Assembly: GCA_016124495.1 (NCBI GenBank)
Contig: WGNP01000008.1
Span: 124,001-188,000, forward strand
Direction of reading: 5' to 3'
DNA from: Hyphomonas sp.
Lineage (GTDB): Bacteria; Pseudomonadota; Alphaproteobacteria; Caulobacterales; Hyphomonadaceae
DNA: 64,000 nt
Shown here one piece after another: positions 45,335 to 53,434 of this stretch. A program made the translations under genes and the position numbers. Numbering within the stretch: position 1 is the first letter of the stretch; every line of letters begins with the position of its first letter. A model generated the notes under the pieces. That model made no database searches and was not told the origin of the DNA. It saw nothing but the letters and a program-made list of their open reading frames with translations.

Positions 45335-48268
45335 TTACCAGTTCTTCGTGACCGACACGCCGTAGGTGCGTGGCTCAGTGAGGAAGATGTTGGTGAACAG
45401 GCCCGAAGAGTCATCCGTCAGGTAGGCGCCGGTGATGACTTCCTCATCGGAGATGTTCTTGCCGAACAGGTCAACCCGGATGCCGTTCTCGTCGTTGAAG
45501 AGCGAGACAGTGGCGTTCAGGTTATCCCAGGCAGGCAGCACGTCCCGCTCAGTATTGTAGACGCGGCTGAAGCTGTCGGCCTGACGGTAGTAGTCAACCC
45601 GGCCCGTGAGGCCCCAGTTGCCGAATGAGCCTGGCTCCCAGGTGTATTCGACACCGACGTTGAAGGTAGACTCAGGCGCGCCTGGCTGCGAATTGCCGTC
45701 AAGGCTCTTCGCGTCGCCGTCGAACGGGGTGAAGCCGGCGATGGTCGACCGCGTACCGTCGCTGTTCGTCACCGTCACGCTTCCGATCGGGGTGCCGCCG
45801 TTAAACACGGCAAGAGCGGCTTCCTGCCCTCTGAAGGCACCGGCGCAGAGGCCGCGGGTAGACCCGGCGGCCAGGGCGCCAGCCTGGATGCCGCGAAGCA
45901 CGGCTGCATAGCCCTGAGCAGATACGACGCAGTTGCCGAAGGTCGCTGCATTCTTGAGCGTCACGAGGTCGGCGCGTCCGTTCGTGCGGTCGAGCGTGTC
46001 GATGCCCCAAGTGTCCTGGATCTCGGTGTTCAGAAGGCCGAGGTTGGCGTTGACGATCAGGGTTGATACCGGGTTCCAGATCGTTTCGATCTCGAGGCCC
46101 TGGACCTTGGTGTCGATGTTGAAGTTCGCCGACGTGCGGTTCACGATCTGAGTGATCTGGTAGCCTTCATAGTCATACATGAAGCCAGTCACGTTGGCCT
46201 GCAGCGCTCCGCCGGCCAGCGTGTTCTTCGTGCCGAGTTCGTAGGAGTTGATGAACTCGGGATCGAAGACCGGTGGGAACAGGTTTGAACCAGCTGGCTG
46301 GGGCGGGTTGATACCGCCGCCTTTATAACCGCGCGAGTAGAAACCGTAGACCAGCGTATCTTCTGTGAAGCCCAGGTCCGGCGTCCAGTCGAAACCGGCG
46401 CGGCCTGTGGTTTCTGCGAAGTTCGCATTGAGGGTGCCGTCACCGCCGAGGTCCGGCGAAGCGCCGGGTGTAACGCGAGGCACAAGCGGATCGCCGCCTG
46501 GGATAGCCGCGGTCGGCGTGAACAGGAAGGTCGGGATGATGTCCTGTTCCTTCTTATCGTTCGTGTAGCGCAGGCCGAGCGTGAATTTCAGGTCCTCGGT
46601 CAGGTCATAATAGCCTTCACCGAACACGGCGTAGGAATCGAGGGTGTAGGGCGACAGCGATCGGAAGTAGTTGCCGCCGGTGCCGGTGGTCGAGCCGCCG
46701 AAGACGGGAACGCCGCCGACGCCGTTATCAATCGGAACCTGCCCGCCGAAGAAGGCGCCGCCAGCTGCATTGTTGATCTGGGTCAACGCGGTCAGGGAGT
46801 TCGACAGGACCGCAAAACCATCGGTCGGGACAGACGGATCAATTGACTCGAAGTCGACCTTAATGGCGCCAAAGTTGAAGTTGAACGGGCCATCATAGGA
46901 CGACTGCAGGCGAAGTTCGTGCGTCGTCTGTTCGCTGCCGCCGCCGGCAATGTCGAATGTCCGGAACCGGTTCGAGGCACCGAGCTGGGGATCGTTGACC
47001 CTGCCGCCCGGGAACAAGACACCATAAAGTGGAGCTGCCGGCGTTCCCGTCAAAGCGAAGAAAGGTCCTGCCGTGGCGTTGAAGCTGATCGTCGGGGCGA
47101 TCTTATTGTAGTCCTCCAGCGACTGCAGCGAGGTTTCGCTATAGCTGCCGATATAGCTGAGCTTCAGCGACTCGGTGACGTCAAATTCGCCCTTGAGCGT
47201 GTAGAGTGTCTGGTCCGCAAAATAGGTCGGCTCGAAAGCCGACTCGATATTGCGCAGGTTAGGATCGACAGGCGCAGTGAACGCATCCCCGTTGAGCAGG
47301 CCGGCTGTGATCGCGAGACCGCCGCCGAGGGTGGCAGCCGAGTTCACGCGGTCATTCATATCTTCGAGAGCGGCCGCACGGCAGCCCAACGACGTCCCGA
47401 GTTGGTCAAATGCGCCGATGGCAACGCCTCTGAAAGACGTCTTGAACGGGTCCTTCGCGCACAGCTGCTTGCCAGCGCGGAGACGGTCGTCCTCTTCCTC
47501 GAAGTGCTCGGCGATGAAGGTGACGCGGAAATTGTCCGTCGGTTCGAACAGGACCGAGCCACGAACACCAAACAGGTCGCGGCCGTCGATCGACTGCCCG
47601 GTGACGGTGTTGGTCGCATAGCCCGAACGCTCAAGCGCGCTGCCCGCAACACGAATGGCGATCTTGTCACCAATCGGGACGTTGAGCATGCCTCTGTATT
47701 TGAGGGTATCATAGTTGCCGAGGGTAACCGTCGCGCTGCCCTGGTACTCTTCGAGTATAGGCTTCGCGGTGATCGCGTTGAACACGCCGCCGGTGGCGTT
47801 ACGGCCGTAGAGCGTGCCCTGCGGGCCGCGCAGGACCTCGACGCGCTCCATGTCGAAGAACTCGGCTTCGAGCAGGCGGTTGGCGCCGAGTGGCACGTCG
47901 TTCTGGTGGATACCCACACCTGCGTCGCTCGACTGGGCGACGGCATCGACGCCGATACCGCGGATGCGGAAGTTGAAGCCGCCGAAGTTGCCGGCCGTGA
48001 AGGCGGTGTTCGGGATGGCCTTCAGGAGGTCAGGGCCGCCTGCCAGCTGCATCTTGTCGAGGGCAGCTTCGTCAAAGGCCGAAACGGCAATCGGAACGTC
48101 CTGGATGGACTGCTCAACTTTCTGGGTGGTGACGGTGACGGTGCCAAGGCGGCGGTCATCTTCCGGCGCGGCGTCTTCCTGGGCGACCGCCAGGGGGCCG
48201 AACAGGCTCATTGCCAGGGCCGAAGCGCCTGCCAGCAAGACATATTTCGAGTCTGTGATACGGGTCAT
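45335..48268 (-). CDS. TonB-dependent outer membrane receptor
   Basis: A 977-residue receptor. Signal peptide (ALAMSLFGPLAVAQ), TonB-box-like RRLGTVTVTTQKVEQS, plug domain with the conserved VEVLRGPQGTLYGRNATGGVFN (seen as VEVLRGPQGTLYGRNATGG), and a 22-strand barrel ending in aromatic RTYGVSVTKNW. The start ATG follows GAGGGGAGGAAAA. A LacI-type operator-like palindrome upstream and an adjacent sugar dehydrogenase hint at a carbohydrate substrate rather than a siderophore; this is inference. A terminator follows. Confidence 0.93.
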   Translation of the reverse strand: MTRITDSKYVLLAGASALAMSLFGPLAVAQEDAAPEDDRRLGTVTVTTQKVEQSIQDVPIAVSAFDEAALDKMQLAGGPDLLKAIPNTAFTAGNFGGFNFRIRGIGVDAVAQSSDAGVGIHQNDVPLGANRLLEAEFFDMERVEVLRGPQGTLYGRNATGGVFNAITAKPILEEYQGSATVTLGNYDTLKYRGMLNVPIGDKIAIRVAGSALERSGYATNTVTGQSIDGRDLFGVRGSVLFEPTDNFRVTFIAEHFEEEDDRLRAGKQLCAKDPFKTSFRGVAIGAFDQLGTSLGCRAAALEDMNDRVNSAATLGGGLAITAGLLNGDAFTAPVDPNLRNIESAFEPTYFADQTLYTLKGEFDVTESLKLSYIGSYSETSLQSLEDYNKIAPTISFNATAGPFFALTGTPAAPLYGVLFPGGRVNDPQLGASNRFRTFDIAGGGSEQTTHELRLQSSYDGPFNFNFGAIKVDFESIDPSVPTDGFAVLSNSLTALTQINNAAGGAFFGGQVPIDNGVGGVPVFGGSTTGTGGNYFRSLSPYTLDSYAVFGEGYYDLTEDLKFTLGLRYTNDKKEQDIIPTFLFTPTAAIPGGDPLVPRVTPGASPDLGGDGTLNANFAETTGRAGFDWTPDLGFTEDTLVYGFYSRGYKGGGINPPQPAGSNLFPPVFDPEFINSYELGTKNTLAGGALQANVTGFMYDYEGYQITQIVNRTSANFNIDTKVQGLEIETIWNPVSTLIVNANLGLLNTEIQDTWGIDTLDRTNGRADLVTLKNAATFGNCVVSAQGYAAVLRGIQAGALAAGSTRGLCAGAFRGQEAALAVFNGGTPIGSVTVTNSDGTRSTIAGFTPFDGDAKSLDGNSQPGAPESTFNVGVEYTWEPGSFGNWGLTGRVDYYRQADSFSRVYNTERDVLPAWDNLNATVSLFNDENGIRVDLFGKNISDEEVITGAYLTDDSSGLFTNIFLTEPRTYGVSVTKNW

Positions 48269-48421
48269 TCGAATTTTCCTCCCCTCGGGCCGCGCTTTGC
48301 AAAGCACCGATTCTGTTGCTGATTCGCGAGTGGCCCTCTTCAGCGGGGCCGCTTCAATGCTCACACAAGTGCAGGATTACTGCCATGTCAATTGGTCTCG
48401 CGGAGGGAGGGAGCATTCCCC

Positions 48422-48435
48422 TGGCACCGGTGTCA
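48422..48435. promoter_or_regulatory. LacI-type operator-like palindrome
   Basis: TGGCACCGGTGTCA differs from the perfect palindrome TGACACCGGTGTCA at one base. CG-centred palindromes of this kind are bound by LacI-family regulators and often precede TonB receptors for sugars. It lies 154 bp upstream of the receptor start and 64 bp upstream of queC, in the divergent spacer. Confidence 0.5.
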
Positions 48436-48498
48436 AAAATGTGACGCAGCCTTCCCTAGCGTCTTGGCCGCTCCGGGCAGGACTGTTAGACGCCGCCG

Positions 48499-49206
48499 AT
48501 GTCCCAGCATTCCGACACCGCCCTTGTCCTGTTCTCAGGAGGCCAGGATTCCGCCACCTGCCTCGCCTGGGCGCTGGACCGATTCGCCCGTGTCGAGACG
48601 GTCGGCTTCGACTATGGCCAGCGCCACCGCGTGGAACTGGCCTGCCGTCCGGCCTTCCGGGAACGCCTGACCGAAGCCTTTCCCGGCTGGGCCGCCCGCC
48701 TGGGGCCGGATCACCTGCTTGATGCCTATGTCCTCAAATCCCTCGGCCAGACCGCGATGACCGAAGACGTCGAGATCGAGATGCAGGCGAACGGCCTGCC
48801 GTCCACCTTCGTGCCCGGCCGCAACCTCCTCTTCTTCACCCTCGCCGGCGCCCTGGCCCTGCGCCGCAGCGCCGCCGTCCTCGTCGGCGGCATGTGCGAG
48901 ACGGACTATTCCGGCTATCCCGACTGCCGCGCCGATACCCTTAAGGCCCAGGAAAGGACGCTCCAGCTCGGCCTCGGGTCCGGCCTGACCATCGAGGCGC
49001 CCCTCATGCATATCGACAAGGCCGGCACCTGGGCCCTTGCCGAAACCCTCGGCGGCGAGGCGCTCCTCGGCCTCATCGCCGAGCACACACACACCTGCTA
49101 TCTCGGCGACCGCAGCCACCGCCATGCCTGGGGGTATGGCTGCGGGCATTGCCCGGCCTGCGAACTGCGCGCGGGCGGATGGGAACGCTGGCGGGCGGCG
49201 CAATGA
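48499..49206 (+). CDS. queC: 7-cyano-7-deazaguanine synthase
   Basis: A 235-residue QueC. The PP-loop [16 protein letters not shown] (about residues 11-26) binds ATP and the zinc site is Cys200, Cys215, Cys218 and Cys221. It converts carboxy-deazaguanine to preQ0, feeding queuosine or deazaguanine DNA modification. Its stop overlaps queE (ATGA). Confidence 0.95.
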   Translation: MSQHSDTALVLFSGGQDSATCLAWALDRFARVETVGFDYGQRHRVELACRPAFRERLTEAFPGWAARLGPDHLLDAYVLKSLGQTAMTEDVEIEMQANGLPSTFVPGRNLLFFTLAGALALRRSAAVLVGGMCETDYSGYPDCRADTLKAQERTLQLGLGSGLTIEAPLMHIDKAGTWALAETLGGEALLGLIAEHTHTCYLGDRSHRHAWGYGCGHCPACELRAGGWERWRAAQ

Positions 49207-49850
49207 GTTACTCGGTCAAGGAAGCTTTCTATACCTTGCAGGGGGAGGGCGCCCAGACGGGCCGCGCTGCCGTCTTTCTGCGCTTTGCCGGTTGCAACCT
49301 GTGGAGCGGGCTGGAACGTGACCGCGCCTCCGCCGTCTGCCGCTTCTGCGATACAGATTTCATCGGCACGAACGGCGAGGGAGGCGGCAAGTTCCGCGAG
49401 GCCGCAGCGCTGGCCGCCCACATCGCCGCCCTCTGGCAGGCCAGCGCCGCCGCCCAGGGCAGGCCCTATGTTGTCTGCACTGGCGGCGAACCCCTTATGC
49501 AGCTCGACGAGCCCCTCATCGGCGCCCTTCACGAGGCTGGGTTTGAAATTGCTATCGAAACCAATGGCACCCTCCCGGCGCCGGTCTCTATCGACTGGAT
49601 CTGCGTCAGCCCAAAGGCCAGCGCCCCGCTTGTCCAGACGCGCGGTCACGAGCTGAAGCTCGTCTACCCCCAGTCCGAGCCCGAGGCCCACCCCGAACGC
49701 TTCGCCGCGCTGGACTTCCAGCACTTTTTCCTCCAACCGAGGGACGACGGGCCGGGCGTGTCCCACGTTGCGGAAACCGCCGCTTACTGCTTGAAGAATC
49801 CAAAATGGCGACTGAGCTTGCAAACCCACAAACTGACCGGTCTGCCCTAG
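49203..49850 (+). CDS. queE: 7-carboxy-7-deazaguanine synthase
   Basis: A 215-residue radical SAM enzyme. Its cluster motif is Cys31-x14-Cys46-x2-Cys49, the variant CxxxC loop typical of QueE. The SAM motif [14 protein letters not shown] follows. It converts carboxy-tetrahydropterin to carboxy-deazaguanine. It starts inside the queC stop and its stop lies inside or against queD, so the three are one operon. Confidence 0.94.
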   Translation: MSYSVKEAFYTLQGEGAQTGRAAVFLRFAGCNLWSGLERDRASAVCRFCDTDFIGTNGEGGGKFREAAALAAHIAALWQASAAAQGRPYVVCTGGEPLMQLDEPLIGALHEAGFEIAIETNGTLPAPVSIDWICVSPKASAPLVQTRGHELKLVYPQSEPEAHPERFAALDFQHFFLQPRDDGPGVSHVAETAAYCLKNPKWRLSLQTHKLTGLP

Positions 49851-50233
49851 TGGCACAAGGCCAGGTGTTCGAAATCTCGAAAGCGGTCACCTTTGAGGCC
49901 GCTCACTATATGGACGGAAAGCCCGAAGGTCACCCTTACCGTGCCATCCACGGCCATTCCTTCCGTCTTGAAGTGACCGTCGCCGGTATGGTGAAAACCG
50001 GCGAACAATGGGTCGAAGACCTCAGCCACCTGGCCGAATGCCTGAACGCCACCGCCGCCAAACTCGATCACCGCCTGCTCAACGAGATCGGCGGCCTGGA
50101 AGTCCCGACCCTCGAACGCCTCTGCCTGTGGGCCGCTGCCGACCTGAAACCGAGCCTGCCCGGTCTCAGCCGCGTGGCCATGGCCCGCCCCAGCCTCAAC
50201 GAGCGCTGCGAACTCGTGCTGCAGCGGGGCTGA
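49805..50233 (+). CDS. queD: 6-carboxytetrahydropterin synthase-like protein
   Basis: A 142-residue PTPS-fold protein. The zinc histidines are His34 (FEAAHY), His49 and His51 (IHGHSF). The catalytic Cys found four residues before HGH in standard QueD is Tyr45 here (GHPYRAIHGH). Operon position after queC-queE still argues for the QueD step. A GTG start at 49850, overlapping the queE TAG, would remove 15 N-terminal residues and is equally plausible. Confidence 0.85.
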   Translation: MATELANPQTDRSALVAQGQVFEISKAVTFEAAHYMDGKPEGHPYRAIHGHSFRLEVTVAGMVKTGEQWVEDLSHLAECLNATAAKLDHRLLNEIGGLEVPTLERLCLWAAADLKPSLPGLSRVAMARPSLNERCELVLQRG

Positions 50234-50640
50234 CCGGCAGGCTTCAGCTGCCCGGGACCGGCTCTTTTGGCTCCCCCGGGGCCGGGTGTCAGCTTGCTTC
50301 AGGGCGCACGCCGGCAGGCCCCGGGCAGGCGCCTTGTTAGTGTCTGCGGGCTGACCTGCAAGCGAGGGCAGGTGCCTGAAAAGGACGCCCTTCCGGACCG
50401 CTGCCGCCTGGGCCACCGCCTTGAGATCCGCCGCCTGTCCCGGAAAAATGCGGCGCATTGTCCCTCGCTTCCTCGTCCCCGGCTCCGTGCCCCAGGTAAA
50501 GCACCTGCCCGCGCGCAGGCTCCCCGCCATCTCTGCCCGCCCTGATCGGCGCCGCCGGACACAGCTGCCAGGGGTTGCGTGCGCAAAGAGCGCCGGTAAG
50601 GTCGGGAGACACCGCCGCATTCCTGCGAAGTGAGGGCAAC
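50234..50640. other. 407-bp GC-rich gap between queD and mscS-like gene
   Basis: No gene or recognisable RNA is supported. An imperfect GC-rich hairpin without a T-run lies at about 50246-50292. SRP RNA, RNase P RNA and cobalamin-riboswitch core motifs were looked for by eye on both strands and not found. GTGAGGG at 50629 serves the following gene. Confidence 0.4.
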
Positions 50641-52005
50641 TTGATTCAGGAGCTTTCTGTTCCCTTGCCGGCCGCTGTGCCGGCGGTTGAGAAGCTCATG
50701 CGGATCGCCTCGAAATGGAGCAGCGAGGCTGTCGCCGATCTCGCGTCGCCCGACACGGTCTGGCAACTCGCCGCCATCGCCGTGGCCGCGGCCATCGCCT
50801 ATGGCCTGTCGCGCGTCCCGCGCAAGCGCCTGATGTCGGTCGCCGAGGCGCGCGGGCGGATCGACTTCGTACTGCTCGCCCTCGTCGCTGTCCTGCGCAT
50901 GCTGTGGCCCGCCTTCACCGTGCTCCTGCTCGTTGGTGTCACTGCCGCCTTCGAGGCGGCCGGCCTCGGCAGCCGCTCGCTGCATATCGCCATCAGCCTC
51001 CTGACTGCCTGGATCGCGGTGCAGATCGTCACCGCCGGCATGACCCGCGGCGTCGTCTCGAAAACCGTCGCCTTTTCCCTCTGGGCTTTCGCGGCGCTCT
51101 ACATCGTCGGCTGGCTCGGCCCGCTCGGCGCGGGGCTGGAATCGGTGGTCATCCGGTTCGGCACGGCGGAAGTTACGCTCCTGCGCCTGCTGACCAGCCT
51201 CGGCCTCGCGGCCTTCGCGCTCTGGCTCGGCTGGCTGATCGGCAACCTCGCCCAGTCGCAGATGCGCAGCGCGCAGAACCTGCCGCCCTCGGTCGGCGGC
51301 CTCCTCGGCCAGACGCTGAAGGGCGTCGCCATCATCATCGCCTTCGTCGTCGCGCTGAACCTGATCGGGGTGAACCTTGGCGCGCTCACCTTCTTCTCCG
51401 GCGCCCTCGGCGTCGGCATTGGTTTCGGCCTTCAGTCGATCTTCTCGAACTTCATCTCGGGCGTGATCCTCCTGATGGAAAAGACGCTCAAGGTCGGCGA
51501 TTTCATCGAGTTGCAGGGCGGCCTCTCGGGCCTCGTGAAGGAAATAAACTTCCGCTCCACGGTGCTGACCACCAACGACAATATCGACATCATCGTGCCT
51601 AACGAGGCGTTCATCAAGAACCAGCTGATCAACTGGACGCACATGGATGCCAAGCGCCGGATCCACGTGCCGTTCGGGGTCGCCTACGGCACGCCCAAGG
51701 AACTTGTCCACAAGGCCGGCCTCGAAGCAGCGTCCCGTCTGCCCTGGACATTTGACGATCAGGGCGATCGCAAGCCGCAGGTCTGGCTTGTGCGCTTCGG
51801 CGAGTTCCGCCTCGACTTCGAGCTGATCGTCTGGCTCACCGATGAGGCGGTGCTGCGACCGCAGCGCGTGATGGCGGACTATGTCTGGGAAATCCATTCG
51901 GCGCTGGAGCGCCATAATATCCAGGTCCCGCATCCACAGCGCGACCTGCACCTGAAAACACCGGATGTCCTCAGTGTACGGATTGAACCGGGCGACAAGC
52001 CCTAG
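50641..52005 (+). CDS. MscS-family mechanosensitive channel
   Basis: A protein of about 454 residues with an N-terminal membrane region of four to five helices, then the MscS pore helix and beta domain: GVNLGALTFFSGALGVGIGFGLQSIFSNFISG (seen as SGALGVGIGFGLQSIFSNFISG split) and KTLKVGDFIEL. It opens under membrane tension to release solutes. Start is unsure: TTG 50641 has GAGGG at good distance, and ATG 50698 is the alternative. Confidence 0.88.
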   Translation: MIQELSVPLPAAVPAVEKLMRIASKWSSEAVADLASPDTVWQLAAIAVAAAIAYGLSRVPRKRLMSVAEARGRIDFVLLALVAVLRMLWPAFTVLLLVGVTAAFEAAGLGSRSLHIAISLLTAWIAVQIVTAGMTRGVVSKTVAFSLWAFAALYIVGWLGPLGAGLESVVIRFGTAEVTLLRLLTSLGLAAFALWLGWLIGNLAQSQMRSAQNLPPSVGGLLGQTLKGVAIIIAFVVALNLIGVNLGALTFFSGALGVGIGFGLQSIFSNFISGVILLMEKTLKVGDFIELQGGLSGLVKEINFRSTVLTTNDNIDIIVPNEAFIKNQLINWTHMDAKRRIHVPFGVAYGTPKELVHKAGLEAASRLPWTFDDQGDRKPQVWLVRFGEFRLDFELIVWLTDEAVLRPQRVMADYVWEIHSALERHNIQVPHPQRDLHLKTPDVLSVRIEPGDKP

Positions 52006-52469
52006 TTGACCGTCTTTGCAAACCGCGCAGCAAACCGGCTCGAGGCCCGGCGGGCATCCTGCCAGGTGGTCAGGCCAGCCTGATGGATGTCGTTCTCATA
52101 CCATTTGTACTCGAACGGCTCGGACGCAGCGCCCGCAGCATCATACGCCACCGCCTGCAGCTTCATGCCGCCGAGGCTGACCGAGCGGAACATGTCGAGG
52201 CCGGGCTTGTCCAGGCCCTGCTTGAAGGTCGGCCGCGACGGTTTGGCATCCACGATGGTCACGTCAATGCGCGCCACATCGGCGCCTGCCTTGGCGAGTT
52301 CGCGCTCCAGGTCCTCTCGCACGCGCCTGGAAAGATACTCGCCTTCCTTGACGCCGTAATCCTCGGTCAGCGTCTCGGAAAACTCCGGCGCGTAGGAGAC
52401 ATTGATTTCCGCCGCCATCGCCGCCGGGGCTAGGCCGGCCAGAAGGGCAGCTGCGAGAAGATGTTTCAT
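52002..52469 (-). CDS. Exported protein of unknown function
   Basis: A 155-residue protein with a signal peptide (LLAAALLAGLAPAAMAA, cleavage after AMA-A). The mature part mixes alpha and beta segments and has no cysteines. No family recognised with confidence. Its stop codon shares CTAG with the convergent MscS-like gene. Confidence 0.75.
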   Translation of the reverse strand: MKHLLAAALLAGLAPAAMAAEINVSYAPEFSETLTEDYGVKEGEYLSRRVREDLERELAKAGADVARIDVTIVDAKPSRPTFKQGLDKPGLDMFRSVSLGGMKLQAVAYDAAGAASEPFEYKWYENDIHQAGLTTWQDARRASSRFAARFAKTVN

Positions 52470-52565
52470 TTGAAGGCTCCTGTCAGGCGCGTGAAAATCC
52501 GGTCTGTTTGGAGTAGGTTACCAGCGATTGACCGTGGGAAGAAGTCACACGCACGTGAGCATGCC

Positions 52566-53261
52566 TCAGACCGTGTCGACCAGCACCAGCTCGGCCGGAT
52601 TGACGCCCTCGAGGGTCAGCGTCTCGCTGCCGGAAATGGCCGCGCCATCGCGGGTCCGCAGCGGCTTGCCGTTGAGCGTCACCTCACCGTCGGCGAGCAC
52701 CAGATAGCCATACCGCCCCTCGGGCAGGGTGTAAGTCAGCGTCTCGCCGGCCTTAATCGCGGCGCCCAGCACCCTGGCATCCTGGTTGATCACCAGGCTG
52801 CCGGCCTCGCCGGTCCCCGAGGCCAGCACGGTCCAGTTGCCGGACCGGTCGCCCTTCGGGAATTTGCGCGTGCCCCAGTTCGGCTTGCCGCCGCGGGTGC
52901 GCGGCATGATCCATAGCTGGAAAAGTTCAGTCTTCACGTCCTCGCCATTCCACTCGGAATGCTGGATGCCGGACCCCGCGCTCATCACCTGCACGTCGCC
53001 GGCCTCGGTGCGGCCGGTATTGCCGAGCGAGTCCCTGTGCGTGATCGCGCCCTTGCGGACATAGGTGATAATTTCCATCGAGTCGTGGCCATGCGGCGGA
53101 AAGCCGGTGCGCGGCTCGATCTCGTCATCATTCCAGACGCGCAGTGCTCCGTGCTGGATGCGGGCGGGATCGTAGAACTGAGAGAACGAGAAGTGGTAGT
53201 GGGCGTTGAGCCAGTCATTGCGGAACCGGCCCAGCTTGTCGAACGGACGAATGTCAATCAC
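52566..53261 (-). CDS. Pirin-family bicupin
   Basis: A protein of about 231 residues. The N-terminal cupin has FPPHGHDSMEIITYV and IQHSEWNG, the pirin metal ligands. The C-terminal cupin is diverged. YhhW-like pirins can have quercetinase activity; others act as redox sensors. The GTG at 53261 is chosen because TGGAGG lies 7 bases upstream and it starts at the conserved IDIRPFDKLG. Confidence 0.88.
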   Translation of the reverse strand: MIDIRPFDKLGRFRNDWLNAHYHFSFSQFYDPARIQHGALRVWNDDEIEPRTGFPPHGHDSMEIITYVRKGAITHRDSLGNTGRTEAGDVQVMSAGSGIQHSEWNGEDVKTELFQLWIMPRTRGGKPNWGTRKFPKGDRSGNWTVLASGTGEAGSLVINQDARVLGAAIKAGETLTYTLPEGRYGYLVLADGEVTLNGKPLRTRDGAAISGSETLTLEGVNPAELVLVDTV

Positions 53262-53343
53262 CGACGGCCTCCATCGGAAGGGTTGCTGCTGGACCCCATA
53301 TGCATAGCGGGGGGCCCGCAGGGAAGGGCGCCCCGGCGATGAC

Positions 53344-53366
53344 ATTCATGCACGCAGTGCATGAAT
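53344..53366. promoter_or_regulatory. Perfect 10-3-10 inverted repeat
   Basis: ATTCATGCAC-GCA-GTGCATGAAT lies 83 bp upstream of pirin and 69 bp upstream of recQ in the divergent spacer. It lacks a T-run and suits a dimeric regulator site or a structured element rather than a terminator. Confidence 0.5.
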
Positions 53367-53434
53367 GCCGGGCGGACCGGCGGCGCGGCACCTCGCCCCT
53401 TGCCGCGACTCGCGCACCGCCTCACAACACCCCG

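Noticed and set aside
48269-48498. preQ1 riboswitch upstream of queC
   Set aside because: No preQ1 aptamer core (CUA...ACCC pattern with A-rich tail) is visible on the + strand.
50234-50640. A structured RNA (SRP, RNase P or cobalamin riboswitch) in the gap after queD
   Set aside because: None of the conserved core motifs was found on either strand.
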